A program made the translations under genes and the position numbers. DNA of 55,830 bases from Burkholderia latens (GTDB lineage Bacteria > Pseudomonadota > Gammaproteobacteria > Burkholderiales > Burkholderiaceae): NCBI RefSeq assembly GCF_902499045.1, contig NZ_CABVPL010000054.1, positions 1-55,830 on the forward strand, given 5' to 3'. The stretch's first letter is position 1; every line of letters starts with the position of its first letter. The notes below the pieces were generated by a model. That model saw only the letters and a program-made list of their open reading frames with translations, was not told the DNA's origin and searched no databases. Below are positions 7,350 to 16,350 of the stretch, piece by piece.

Positions 7350-8276
7350 TCAATCCTGATCGGTGATGGCGGCCAGTCGCGCGAAGTGTTCGCGCAATCG
7401 CGGCGCGGCGAAATCGACGAACGTGCGCACCTTCGGCACCGACAGCCGGCCGTAAGGCGTGACGAGGTGGATCGGCAGCGGCGCATGCTCGCTGTCGCGC
7501 AGCACGATTTGCAGCGCGCCGTCGCGGATCTGCTCGGCGACGTGATACGAGAAGAGCCGCGTGACGCCGTGCCCGGCGAGCGCCGACGCCAGCGCGCCGC
7601 GGATCGTGTTGACGATGAGGCGCGGCGCGAACTGCACGACCTGCGGCAGCGCCGACTGCCCGGACGGCGGGAAGCTCCACGAATCGAGCCCGAAGTGCGT
7701 CATCGAGATGATCCGGTGCTGCGCGAGATCGGCCGGCGCGACGATCGGCGGATGGGCCGCGAGATAGCCGGGGGAAGCGACGACGACGCGCCGCACCGCG
7801 CCGACCGGAATCGCGACGAGCGTCGAATCGCTCAGGTGCGCGATGCGCAGCGCGACGTCGATCCCTTCGTCGACCAGGCTCACGGGACGGTCGAGCAGTT
7901 GCAGGCGAATCGACACGGCCGGATGGCGGTCGATGAATTCGTCGATCAGCGCGCGCAGCACGTCCTCGCCCGCGGCAACCGGTGCGGTGATCGTCAGCAG
8001 CCCGCGCGGCGCGGAGTGCTCGTCGGCGATCAGCATGTCGGCTTCCTCGAGATCCGCGAGGATGCGACGGCACGCGGCGGCGTAGCGCTCGCCGGCTTCG
8101 CTCAGGCGAATCGTGCGGGTGGTCCGGTACAGCAGCGCGGTGCCCGTATGTTCCTCGAGAAACGCGATCGCGCGGCTGACTGCCGCCGGCGAGCGGCCGA
8201 GACGGCGGCTCGCGCCCGCGAGACTGCCCTCGTCCAGCGTGGCGACGAACACCTTCATCGCATCGATTCGGTCCAT
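7350..8276 (-). CDS. LysR-family transcriptional regulator
   Basis: 308 residues. The N-terminal winged HTH reads MDRIDAMKVFVATLDEGSLA then SRRLGRSPAAVSRAIAFLEE (residues 1-60), with the typical LYRTTRTIRLSEAG. The effector domain has the periplasmic-binding-protein fold common to the CrgA-like subgroup. It lies directly upstream of the MFS and NMO genes on the same strand, so it probably regulates them. It is divergent from the SGNH hydrolase. Effector unknown. Confidence 0.9.
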   Translation of the reverse strand: MDRIDAMKVFVATLDEGSLAGASRRLGRSPAAVSRAIAFLEEHTGTALLYRTTRTIRLSEAGERYAAACRRILADLEEADMLIADEHSAPRGLLTITAPVAAGEDVLRALIDEFIDRHPAVSIRLQLLDRPVSLVDEGIDVALRIAHLSDSTLVAIPVGAVRRVVVASPGYLAAHPPIVAPADLAQHRIISMTHFGLDSWSFPPSGQSALPQVVQFAPRLIVNTIRGALASALAGHGVTRLFSYHVAEQIRDGALQIVLRDSEHAPLPIHLVTPYGRLSVPKVRTFVDFAAPRLREHFARLAAITDQD

Positions 8277-8422
8277 GGCGTGTGAGTGGGCGCGAGTGGT
8301 CGTGTCATTGGGGCGGGAAACGCAGCGAGCAGTCTACCGTACGCGCACGCCGGTGCCTGACCGGCGGTGCCGCGGCGCTTCGTGAAATACTTCGGCCATG
8401 CGCCGTTACGGAGCCCCCTGCG

Positions 8423-9559
8423 ATGACTGACAAGCCTGCCGACCCGCCGTTTCGTTGCGTCGTCGCGCGTCGCGCGCTGACATGCGTCGCCGCGTTGCTG
8501 ATCGCCGCGCCGGCGAGCGCCGGTTCCGCAGACGATTTGCCGCGCGCGCCGCAACGCATCCTGTTCGTCGGCGACAGCCTCACGCATGGCCGTTACACGC
8601 CCGTGCGTTCGTACGGCGCGATGCGCGCCGGCAGCGGCGCGCGCGGCGACACCGCCCAGGTAGTTGACGAAAACTTCGGACAGACCGGCGCGCGCGCGGA
8701 ACGCGAGCCGGGCCCGTGGGGCGGAATTCCGGGCATCTTCGCGCGCTTCGCCGTCGAAGCCGGGCTCGACTACGACGTTCATCTCGAAGCGATGTCGGCG
8801 ACGAGTCTCGCGAAACATGCCCGCGTCGCGTCGGACGTGATCGACCGGCCCGTCTGGGACGCGGTCGTGCTGCAGGAACTGAGCGCAACGCCGCTGCCGT
8901 TCGCACTCACGCACAGCCGCGCCAGCGATCCGGCCGGTTTCTGTACGAGCGTCGCGAAGCTCGCGCGCGGCATTCGCGCCGCGGCGCCGCGAGCGCGCAT
9001 CTACCTGTACGAGACCTGGCCGAGCGCCGATCGCGCGAAAGCGCTCGCCGGCGAGCCCGGCAGCGACGGTTTCCGCGTGCGCTACCTCGATCGCCTCGCC
9101 GACATCGCCGCCGCGTATCGCGATGCATTCGAACGCGCACGCCGGACCGATCCGTCGATCGTCGCCGTCGCGCCGGTCGGCCGTGCGTGGCAGCGGGCGT
9201 GGGCAGCCGGTGTCGCCGATCCCGATCCGTATGCGCCGTCCGGCGCGCCGCTGCTGTGGTACGGGATGCACGCGCACGGCGACCCGCCGATGACGCGGCC
9301 CGATTATCTGCATCCGAGCGTGTTCGGCGCTTACCTCAGCGCGCTCGTGCTGTTCCAGCAGATCGCGGGCGTCGATGTGCGCACGTTCGGCCCGCGCGAG
9401 CGGGCAGCCGCGCGGCTCGGCATCGCGCCGCAGATGGCCGAGCGATTGCAGGCCGTTGCGTCGGATACGGTCCGGCACGAGCGAGGTGCGGCCAACGGCG
9501 CCGATGCCGGCTCAGGCGCGGCGCCGCAGGCCGGACATTCCGGTCCTTGCGCGCAGTAA
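8423..9559 (+). CDS. Secreted SGNH/GDSL-type hydrolase
   Basis: A 378-residue protein with a signal peptide (RRALTCVAALLIAAPASAGS, cleavage near residue 34). The catalytic Ser motif GDSLTHG lies at residues 50-56, and a late DYLHPSVFG segment supplies the Asp-His pair typical of SGNH hydrolases. Likely an exported esterase or deacylase; the substrate is unknown. An in-frame ATG at 8282 exists, but only the 8423 start places the signal peptide properly and has GGAG upstream. The C-terminal 40 residues are low-complexity and Ala/Gly-rich. Confidence 0.82.
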   Translation: MTDKPADPPFRCVVARRALTCVAALLIAAPASAGSADDLPRAPQRILFVGDSLTHGRYTPVRSYGAMRAGSGARGDTAQVVDENFGQTGARAEREPGPWGGIPGIFARFAVEAGLDYDVHLEAMSATSLAKHARVASDVIDRPVWDAVVLQELSATPLPFALTHSRASDPAGFCTSVAKLARGIRAAAPRARIYLYETWPSADRAKALAGEPGSDGFRVRYLDRLADIAAAYRDAFERARRTDPSIVAVAPVGRAWQRAWAAGVADPDPYAPSGAPLLWYGMHAHGDPPMTRPDYLHPSVFGAYLSALVLFQQIAGVDVRTFGPRERAAARLGIAPQMAERLQAVASDTVRHERGAANGADAGSGAAPQAGHSGPCAQ

Positions 9560-9999
9560 CGACGGGCGCGCGATTCGTCACGTCGCCGAGCAGATGCAGG
9601 CAGACAACGCGCGTCGCGGCCCCGCTCGGCCACCGTGGGATGCCGGCCAGCCCGGCTGACCCCGACGACGCCACACGCCGTCTCCACCGCCGGTCGCGCG
9701 CGACGTCGCGCCCCATCGTTTTGCCCGCCGTGACGCTCCCGCATCGGCCGACGCGTCGTCCAACGCCCTTCCGGCGGGCATTCCACAGCCTTTCTGCTCG
9801 GGAAAGGAGGCTTGAAGCATCCGCAATTATCGCGGCGCGCGAATTCGCCGACCATGTTTCGCACGATCGGCGCCGCCCGCGCCTGCGGCCGCTTCGCGGA
9901 CGTTGCGGGCGTCGCCGTCGCATCGCGCGACCGCGCCCGTGACGGCGGCCGCGAACGGCCGGGCATCGCGCCACGGCAATTCGATAATCTGGAGACACG
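9560..9999. other. 440-bp intergenic region with short palindrome
   Basis: No gene is supported: frames here are fragments without a domain or ribosome site. The visible structure is a small dyad, CCTTTC at 9789-9794 facing GAAAGG at 9802-9807, similar to two others near 15.35 and 15.43 kb. The stretch before the MFS start probably carries its promoter. Confidence 0.5.
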
Positions 10000-11457
10000 A
10001 TGAACAGCCAATCCCTCGATCTTGGCGGCGCGGCGGGCCGGCCCGCGTCCGCGCTACCGGCTTCCGCACGCCCCGAAGCCGAGCCGCCCACCGTTGCCGC
10101 CCGCGGCGTCACACTCGGCGAATTCATGGACGACCTGCCGGTCGGTGCACTGCACCGGTTCGTCGTCTGGGTGATCGGCATCGGGTTGTTCTTCGACATG
10201 TACGAGATCTTCCTCGTCAGCACGATCGGCTCCGCACTGCAGAACGAATACGGGCTGAGCCGGCAAAGCCCCGATTTCAAGCTGCTGCTCGCATCGGCCT
10301 TCATCGGGATGTTCGTCGGCGCGATGTGTCTCGGCAGCCTCGCCGACAGGATCGGCCGTCGCAAGGCGTTCCTGATGACGCTCGTGTGGTACAGCGCGTT
10401 CTCGCTGATCGGCGCGTTCTCCGTGAGCGCCGACATGCTGGTTGCGTGCCGGTTCCTGACGGGGATCGGCGTCGGCGCGATCTATCCGGTCGCCGACAGC
10501 TTCCTGTCCGAAATCCTGCCGAAGGACAAGCGCGGGCGGCTCGCCGCGTGGGACTACACGACTTCGTACGTCGCGGTGCCGCTGGTCGGCTTCCTGGCGC
10601 TGTGGCTGAATCCGCTGCATGTCGCGGGCGTGGCCGGCTGGCGCATCATTCTCGCGATCGGCAGCCTCGGCGCCGTGTACGTGCTGCTGGTCCAGCACCG
10701 GTTGCCGGAAAGCCCGCGCTGGCTGCTCGCGCAGGGCCGCACCGCGGACGCGCATGCGGCCGCGCAGCGCTTTGCGGACGGCGCCGGCGTGCGCGTGCCC
10801 GGGCAGTTCGCCGCGTCGGCCGAGCCGCAGCGGCCGTCGGGCTTCGGCGAACGCATCGCGCTGCTGCGCCGCCGGCCTTACGGCGCGCGCTACCTGATGC
10901 TGGTGGTGTTCCACCTGCTCCAGGGGTTCGGCTACTACGGCTTCGGCACGCTCGCGGGCACGGTCGTCAAGAGCCGCGGCTTCGACGTGACGGACAGCAC
11001 GCTGTTCATCGCACTGTCGTTCATCGGCTATCCGATCGGCTCGCTGCTGTCGATTCCGCTGCTGAACTGGATCGAGCGCCGCACGCTCGTGATCGCGTCG
11101 ATCCTGTCGATCGCCGCGTTCGGGCTGTGCTTCGCGTATTCGGGCAATACGGTGCTGATCGTGTGTTTCGGCTTTCTGACGACCTGCGCGTCGAACGTGT
11201 TCAGCAACGCGTATCACGTGTATCAGGCGGAAATTTTCCCGGCGCGCGTGCGCTCGACCGCGATCGGCAGCACGTACGCGCTGTCGCGCATCGTCAGCGG
11301 CGCGCTGCCGTTCGTGCTGCTGCCGGTGCTGGTCCAACACGGCGCGGGGGCGATGTTCGGCGTGATCTCGGTTGCGCTCGGCATCGTCGCCGTCACGCTG
11401 CGCGTGCTCGGGCCGCTGACCACGCGGCGCAGCCAGGACGACATCAATCCGGTATGA
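10000..11457 (+). CDS. MFS transporter, sugar/acid porter type
   Basis: A 485-residue inner membrane carrier with 12 predicted helices. The loop 2-3 signature GSLADRIGRRKAF and PESPRWLLAQGR after helix 6 place it in the family that includes aromatic acid:proton and metabolite symporters. A 40-residue hydrophilic N-terminus precedes helix 1. It is convergent with a LysR gene and near a CaiB-HMG-CoA lyase operon, so the substrate may be an organic acid fed into that pathway. That link is inference from position only. Confidence 0.9.
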   Translation: MNSQSLDLGGAAGRPASALPASARPEAEPPTVAARGVTLGEFMDDLPVGALHRFVVWVIGIGLFFDMYEIFLVSTIGSALQNEYGLSRQSPDFKLLLASAFIGMFVGAMCLGSLADRIGRRKAFLMTLVWYSAFSLIGAFSVSADMLVACRFLTGIGVGAIYPVADSFLSEILPKDKRGRLAAWDYTTSYVAVPLVGFLALWLNPLHVAGVAGWRIILAIGSLGAVYVLLVQHRLPESPRWLLAQGRTADAHAAAQRFADGAGVRVPGQFAASAEPQRPSGFGERIALLRRRPYGARYLMLVVFHLLQGFGYYGFGTLAGTVVKSRGFDVTDSTLFIALSFIGYPIGSLLSIPLLNWIERRTLVIASILSIAAFGLCFAYSGNTVLIVCFGFLTTCASNVFSNAYHVYQAEIFPARVRSTAIGSTYALSRIVSGALPFVLLPVLVQHGAGAMFGVISVALGIVAVTLRVLGPLTTRRSQDDINPV

Positions 11458-11558
11458 CGCTTCGGTATGACGCATCGGCCGGCGCGCGGCTTGCGAGTGC
11501 GCGCGTCGTGCTCTGCGCGCGAGGAACGCATTCAGCGCATACAGCGCATTCAGCCCGT

Positions 11559-12452
11559 TCAGCGCGCCGACATGAAATCGAACAGCTTCGCGATGTCGGT
11601 GGTCAGCACTGCGCCGGCCTTCACGCCGACCCACAGCGTGCGCGTCGCCCACGCGTCGTCGAGCTTCACGACGCCGAGCCGGGCCGCGCGCTCGCCCGTC
11701 ACCGCATCGCGCGGCAGCACACCGATCCCGAGCCCGGCCTCGATCATACGGCTCACGCCGTCGAAATTCGATACCTGGATGCGCAGCTTCAGCGAGCGCT
11801 CGGCCGCGAATGCGGCATCCGTCATTCGAACGAGCAGCGAGCTGCCGTCGCTCAGGCCGACGTAGTCTTCATCGAGCGTATCCGCGAAGCGGATGCTGTC
11901 GTGCGCGGCGAAGCGATGGCCGCGCGGTACGAGCAGCACGAGCTCGTCGCGCCGGTACAGCCGGCGTTCGATGCCGGGCGCGGGCACGTTGTCCGCGAAC
12001 ACGCCGAGATCGGCCTTGCCTGACGCGAGCGCATCGACGATCTCGTGGCTCAGCCGCTCCTCGAGACTGATCTTGATGCCCGGATTGTCGGTGAGGAACG
12101 CGGCGAGATCGGCCGGCAGGAACTGCACGATCGCGGACGTGTTCGTCCAGACGTGAATGTGGCCGCGCACGCCGGCGACGTAATCGCTCATCTCGTGCGC
12201 CATCCGGTTGACCTGCTCGATCACCTTCGCCGCATGGTCGAGCAGCGCGCGGCCCGCGGGCGTCAGCTCGACGCCGCGCGCGTGACGGACGAACAGCGCG
12301 CTGCCGGTCACGCTCTCGAGTTCGGCGATCCGCTTGCTGACCGCCGACAGCGTCAGCTGGCCGTGTTCGGCCGCCTTGGTCAGGCTGCCGTGCTCGGCGA
12401 CGAGCGCGAACACGCGCAGCGATTGCAGATCGAAATGAAGCGGGTTCACCAT
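11559..12452 (-). CDS. LysR-family transcriptional regulator
   Basis: 297 residues. The HTH segment reads FDLQSLRVFALVAEHGSLTKAAEH then LTLSAVSKRIAELE. The effector domain has ADLGVFADNVPAPG and EAGLGIGVLPRDA. The frame is open to 12476, but the ATG at 12452 (MVNPLHFD) fits LysR N-termini best and avoids a 17-bp tandem repeat just upstream. It sits between the MFS gene and the VOC/HMG-CoA lyase/CaiB operon on the same strand as the operon, making it the likely local regulator. Confidence 0.88.
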   Translation of the reverse strand: MVNPLHFDLQSLRVFALVAEHGSLTKAAEHGQLTLSAVSKRIAELESVTGSALFVRHARGVELTPAGRALLDHAAKVIEQVNRMAHEMSDYVAGVRGHIHVWTNTSAIVQFLPADLAAFLTDNPGIKISLEERLSHEIVDALASGKADLGVFADNVPAPGIERRLYRRDELVLLVPRGHRFAAHDSIRFADTLDEDYVGLSDGSSLLVRMTDAAFAAERSLKLRIQVSNFDGVSRMIEAGLGIGVLPRDAVTGERAARLGVVKLDDAWATRTLWVGVKAGAVLTTDIAKLFDFMSAR

Positions 12453-12464
12453 GATGAAGGTCCT

Positions 12465-12507
12465 GGGGATGGCCATGCGCCGGGGATGGCCATGCGCCGG
12501 GGATGGC
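12465..12507. repeat. 17-bp tandem repeat in lysR leader
   Basis: The unit GGGGATGGCCATGCGCC occurs at 12465-12481 and 12482-12498, followed by a partial copy to 12507. It lies directly upstream of the lysR start on the minus strand, where each unit contains an out-of-phase ATG. Such repeats can vary in number by slippage. Confidence 0.85.
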
Positions 12508-12686
12508 GATGGGGCGCGAGCGGACGGCGCCGGATCGGCCTGATGCCGATCATACGCGCGGCCGCTCGACTGGCGTACACGCGCAATACGATGCGCGACC
12601 GCGCAAAGTGGCGTGTTCAGCGCGGCGGCCGAGCACGCGAAGCGTGCACGACGGCCGCCGCGCCGCGCAATGCAACGCGACGCAAC

Positions 12687-13070
12687 TCAGATCAGCTCGG
12701 CGATCTCGATCAGGTTGAGGTCGGGATCGCGCACGTACACCGAGCGGATCTTCTGCGTCGCGCCGGTGCGCTCGACCGGCCCCTCGACGATCGGCCAGCC
12801 AACGCGCTGCAGATGCGCGATCACGTCGCCGAGCGGCACAGAAGCGATGAAGCACAGATCGAGCGCGCCGGGCACCGGCACGTGCGCCTTCGGTTCGAAC
12901 TCCGCGCCGCGCACATGCAGATTGATCTTCTGGTTGCCGAAGCGGAACGCGAGCCGGCCCGCGCCGAAGGTGTCGAGCTGCATCTGCAGCACTTCCGTAT
13001 AGAAGTGCTTGGTCCGCTCCGGATCGACGCAGGTCAGCACGAGGTGGTCGAGATGGTCAATCAGCGCCAT
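12687..13070 (-). CDS. VOC superfamily (glyoxalase/dioxygenase-like) protein
   Basis: A 127-residue single-module VOC protein: the first half starts IDHLDHLVLTCVD and the second half ends VYVRDPDLNLIEIAEL. His (HLDHLV) and Glu (LIEIAE) sit at the usual metal ligand positions. It is small and cytosolic and could be a lyase, epimerase or resistance-type protein; the substrate is unknown. It follows HMG-CoA lyase by 15 nt and shares its operon, so a role on a CoA-pathway intermediate is possible (inference). Confidence 0.85.
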   Translation of the reverse strand: MALIDHLDHLVLTCVDPERTKHFYTEVLQMQLDTFGAGRLAFRFGNQKINLHVRGAEFEPKAHVPVPGALDLCFIASVPLGDVIAHLQRVGWPIVEGPVERTGATQKIRSVYVRDPDLNLIEIAELI

Positions 13071-13085
13071 GCGATTCGCTCCTGT

Positions 13086-14048
13086 TCACGAGAAAGTGCG
13101 CTGCGCCGGCATGCCGCCGCCTTCGGCGCGCGGCGGCGGATGAAGGTCCGAGCGGCGCCCGGCCTTCAGGATCTGGCTCGGCACGTCGTGCCCGATCAGC
13201 GCAGGCAGCCGTGCGGCCGCGGCGAGCACGGCCGCAAGATCGATGCCCGTGTCGTAGCCGTCGAGCGCGAGCATGTGCACGAGCTCCTCGGTGCATGCGT
13301 TGCCCGTCGCGCCCGGCGCGTACGGACAGCCGCCGAGGCCGCCGAGCGAGGCGTCGAAGCGGTCGATGCCGGCGTCGAGCGCGGCGAGCGTGTTCGCGAG
13401 CGCCATCCCGCGCGTGTTGTGAAAGTGCAGCGTGAGCTGGAGCGTGCCGAAGCGCTCGCGCGCGCGTTCGGCGAGGTCGCGCACCTGCGACGGATACGCC
13501 ATCCCGGTCGTGTCGCACAGTGTGAAGCCGTGCACGCCGAGATCCGCGAAGCGCTGCATCCACGCGAGCACGGTTTCCGCGTGCACGTCGCCTTCCATCG
13601 GACAGCCCAGCGCGGTCGACAGCGACACGTTGATCGCGACGCCGGTGCCGCGCACCGCGTCGATCACGTCGCGCAGCTGCGCGAACGACTGTTCGCGCGT
13701 CATCCGCAGGTTCGCGCGATTGTGGCTCTCGCTCATCGACATCACGAGGTTTGCTTCGTCGACGCCGCACGACAACGCGCGCTCGGCGCCGCGCACGTTC
13801 GGCACGAGCGCCGTATAGACGACGCCCGGCGCGCGCACGATCCCGTGCATCACGGCCTCCGCGTCGCGCAATGCGGGAATCGCCTTCGGCGACGTGAAGG
13901 ACGTGACCTCGATCTTCGCGTAGCCGCACGCGCTCAGTGCGTCGACGAGCGCGATCTTGTCGTCGGTATCGACGAACGCCGCTTCATTCTGGAAACCGTC
14001 GCGCGTCGCGACTTCGTGGATGTGGATCCGCCTCGTCTGCTGTTTCAT
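13086..14048 (-). CDS. Hydroxymethylglutaryl-CoA lyase-type enzyme
   Basis: A 320-residue DRE-TIM metallolyase that cleaves 3-hydroxy-3-methylglutaryl-CoA to acetoacetate and acetyl-CoA, or a related branched hydroxyacyl-CoA. It has the signature VATRDGFQNE (metal Asp and catalytic Arg), LHFHNTRGMA (metal His pair) and GGLGGCPYAPGATGN with the active-site Cys loop. Length is normal. It lies between a CaiB CoA-transferase (21 nt upstream) and a VOC gene (15 nt downstream). Citramalyl-CoA or another close substrate cannot be excluded. Confidence 0.88.
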   Translation of the reverse strand: MKQQTRRIHIHEVATRDGFQNEAAFVDTDDKIALVDALSACGYAKIEVTSFTSPKAIPALRDAEAVMHGIVRAPGVVYTALVPNVRGAERALSCGVDEANLVMSMSESHNRANLRMTREQSFAQLRDVIDAVRGTGVAINVSLSTALGCPMEGDVHAETVLAWMQRFADLGVHGFTLCDTTGMAYPSQVRDLAERARERFGTLQLTLHFHNTRGMALANTLAALDAGIDRFDASLGGLGGCPYAPGATGNACTEELVHMLALDGYDTGIDLAAVLAAAARLPALIGHDVPSQILKAGRRSDLHPPPRAEGGGMPAQRTFS

Positions 14049-14069
14049 GTCGTCCCCTTCGTGCTCGCC

Positions 14070-15260
14070 TCAGATCACGCCGCGCGCGTGCCAGTCGGCG
14101 CGGGTGGCCGCGTCGATGCCGATCGATTCGAGCACCGCGCCGGTGTCGGCGCCGAGTGCCGGCGCCGGACGCTCGATGGCGCCCGGCGTCGCGCCGAGCT
14201 TCGGCACGATGCCCGGCACGAGCACGGGCGTGCCGTCGGGCAGCGCGGCATCGACGATCATGTCGCGCGCGCGGTAATGCGGGTCGGCCGCGATGTCCGC
14301 GACGTCGTAGATGCGCCCGGACGGAATGCGCGCGTCGTTCAGCGCGGCCAGCACGTCGTCGAGGTCGTGCCGCGCGCTCCATTCGCCGATCGCCGCATCG
14401 ATGCGCGCGACCTGCGCGACACGCCCGTCGTTGTGCGCAAGCGCCGGGTCGTTGCCGAGATCGGGACGCCCGATCAACTCCATCAGGCGGCGGAAGATGC
14501 TGTCGCCGTTGCCGGCGATCAGCGCGTACTTCCCGTCGCGACAGCGGTACGCGTTGGTCGGCGCGATGCCTGGCAGGCTGCTGCCGGCCGGTTCGCGCAC
14601 CGCGCCGAACGCCGAGTATTCGGGCAGCAGGCTTTCCATCATGTTGAAGACCGATTCGTACAGCGCGACGTCGACGACCTGCCCGTTGCCGCCCTGCTGC
14701 TCGCGATGCCGCAGCGCGAGCAGGATGCCGATCACGCCGTGCAGCGCAGACAGCGAATCGCCGAGCGACACGCCGACGCGCACCGGCGTGCGGCCCGGTT
14801 CGCCGGTCAGATGCCGCAGGCCGCCCATCGCCTCGGCGATCACGCCGAAGCCGGGCCGGTCGCGATACGGGCCGGTCTGGCCGAAACCCGACACGCGCAG
14901 CATCACGAGGCGCGGATTGATGCCGGACAGCACGTCCCAGCCGAGCCCCCAGCCCTCGAGCGTGCCGGGGCGAAAATTCTCGATCAGCACGTCGGTTTCG
15001 GCGACGAGGCGGCGCACGACGTCCTGCCCTTCGGGCGTGCGCAGGTCGAGTGCGACCGACCGCTTGTTGCGCGACTGCACGGCCCACCAGACCGACGTGC
15101 CGTCGTGCAGCAGCCGCCATTTGCGCAGCGGGTCGCCTACACCCGGCGGCTCGACCTTGATCACGTCCGCGCCGAACTCGGCGAGCATCCGGCCCGCGAA
15201 CGGCCCGGCGATCAATTGGCCAAGCTCCAGTACGCGGATGCCGTCCAGCGGTCTCGTCAT
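14070..15260 (-). CDS. CaiB/BaiF family CoA-transferase
   Basis: A 396-residue class III CoA-transferase. It has the N-terminal LDGIRVLELGQLIAGPFA, EFGADVIKVEPPG and NKRSVALDLRTPEG motifs. In the segment VVDVALYESVFNMM I read Glu where formyl-CoA transferase has its Asp nucleophile; other family members may share this. The long upstream open frame is a shadow: the ATG at 15260 starts the conserved domain and has GGAG upstream. As first gene of the CaiB-lyase-VOC operon it should form the CoA thioester that the lyase cleaves. Human SUGCT of this family accepts glutarate and 3-hydroxy-3-methylglutarate, a useful precedent. Confidence 0.88.
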   Translation of the reverse strand: MTRPLDGIRVLELGQLIAGPFAGRMLAEFGADVIKVEPPGVGDPLRKWRLLHDGTSVWWAVQSRNKRSVALDLRTPEGQDVVRRLVAETDVLIENFRPGTLEGWGLGWDVLSGINPRLVMLRVSGFGQTGPYRDRPGFGVIAEAMGGLRHLTGEPGRTPVRVGVSLGDSLSALHGVIGILLALRHREQQGGNGQVVDVALYESVFNMMESLLPEYSAFGAVREPAGSSLPGIAPTNAYRCRDGKYALIAGNGDSIFRRLMELIGRPDLGNDPALAHNDGRVAQVARIDAAIGEWSARHDLDDVLAALNDARIPSGRIYDVADIAADPHYRARDMIVDAALPDGTPVLVPGIVPKLGATPGAIERPAPALGADTGAVLESIGIDAATRADWHARGVI

Positions 15261-15924
15261 GACTGTCTCCGATGAATGAATCGTGGTGTCGATGACGGCG
15301 ATCATGACGGCGTTCGCATCACGCGAAAATCGATCGATGCTCAACCAGCCTTTCCCGGACGGAAAGGCAACGCGTGCGCAACGATGATGAGAGGCGGCGG
15401 GAATGCCGCGCCGCGGTATTCGCGATCGCGACGCCTTTCCGAGCGGGAAAGCGCGCTCGCGCGACGAGCAAACCGGCGGATGCGCGCGCCCGGCCGCATC
15501 GTTGCCGTTGGCGCCCGCCGGGCGCCCGTCGCCGAGCCCCGCGATGTTTTCTGCTCGTCGCCCGCGAAGAGGTCCGCGTCGCCGATGCGCGCGGCCACTT
15601 CGTGCGCCCCCGTCCGTTCGAAGGTGCGGACCGCGTGCGGAAACGAGCCATTCGGCACGGGCTGCGCCGACAACGTCGCACGGTCGAGAAACACGATCGG
15701 GAAGACGTGAGCGGGCGGCGGCACGCGGGCCCGCAACGCGTCCAGGCATGACGGCGCGCCGACGCGACAACACGCTGCGGGCAAGACGCCACAGCGGAAT
15801 GGAAGAACAGGAGGAAACGGTATTCGGGCGATGCGCAACCGTAACCGGTGCGCGCCCCGCGCGGGCGGCCGTCGGCCGCCCACGGGTGGGAATCAGCGGT
15901 GAGTGATCGGCGCGCCGGCAGGAC
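15261..15924. other. 664-bp intergenic region with palindromic repeats
   Basis: No gene is supported. It contains an exact 8-bp-arm dyad (15348-15355 with 15361-15368, GCCTTTCC/GGAAAGGC) and an imperfect relative at 15433-15449. The promoter of the CaiB operon should lie near 15261-15340. Overlapping frames in the rest have shadow-like composition. Confidence 0.5.
15348..15368. repeat. Palindrome GCCTTTCC-N5-GGAAAGGC
   Basis: Perfect 8-bp arms with a 5-nt loop. Related dyads occur at 15433-15449 (arms CTTTCC/GGAAAG) and 9789-9807 (CCTTTC/GAAAGG). All three are intergenic, which suggests a small dispersed palindromic repeat family or a shared protein-binding site. Confidence 0.55.
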
Positions 15925-16137
15925 TCAGTAAGCGGACATCTCGACGCAAGGATCGACCTTGGACGGCGAACAGATGGCCGAGTACTTGGCGCTTTCGCGC
16001 ATCAGCGCTTCGCCTTCGTGCAGTGCGATCTTGATTTCCGGGTGACGCTCGTACGCGAGGAACGCGGAGCACACGACGGCAGACATCACGACCAGGGAAA
16101 ACACAAATTTTTCAAGGGATTGGAAACGTTCGGGCAT
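15925..16137 (-). CDS. Small hypothetical membrane-anchored protein
   Basis: 70 residues. An N-terminal hydrophobic helix (FVFSLVVMSAVVCSAFLAY, about residues 11-29) is followed by a soluble tail with two Cys (AICSPSKVDPCVE) that could form a disulphide if periplasmic. The AT-rich upstream region (16138-16200) resembles a promoter, and the codon use looks like a real gene, not a GC shadow. No family recognised. Confidence 0.6.
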   Translation of the reverse strand: MPERFQSLEKFVFSLVVMSAVVCSAFLAYERHPEIKIALHEGEALMRESAKYSAICSPSKVDPCVEMSAY

Positions 16138-16350
16138 GATTCGACCTTTCTTCTACCCGCGCATTATATCTCGATTAAGGGTTTTCCCTATATTCGAGCC
16201 AACATACCGAAGATTGCGTCGATCGCCAGCCGGGCGATGTTTGCGCCCTTTTTTGCGTTAATCCGCGCTTAAGCGCCGATCGAACAAGATGGCTTCATCG
16301 TTTGCGGCGCACGCCGTGCCGGTGGTCTGGGCCCGTTCGGCGGTTCGAAC

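Noticed and set aside
12045-15275. 1076-codon open frame on the plus strand
   Set aside because: Antisense to the VOC, HMG-CoA lyase and CaiB genes. Its Arg/His-rich composition is typical of a GC shadow.
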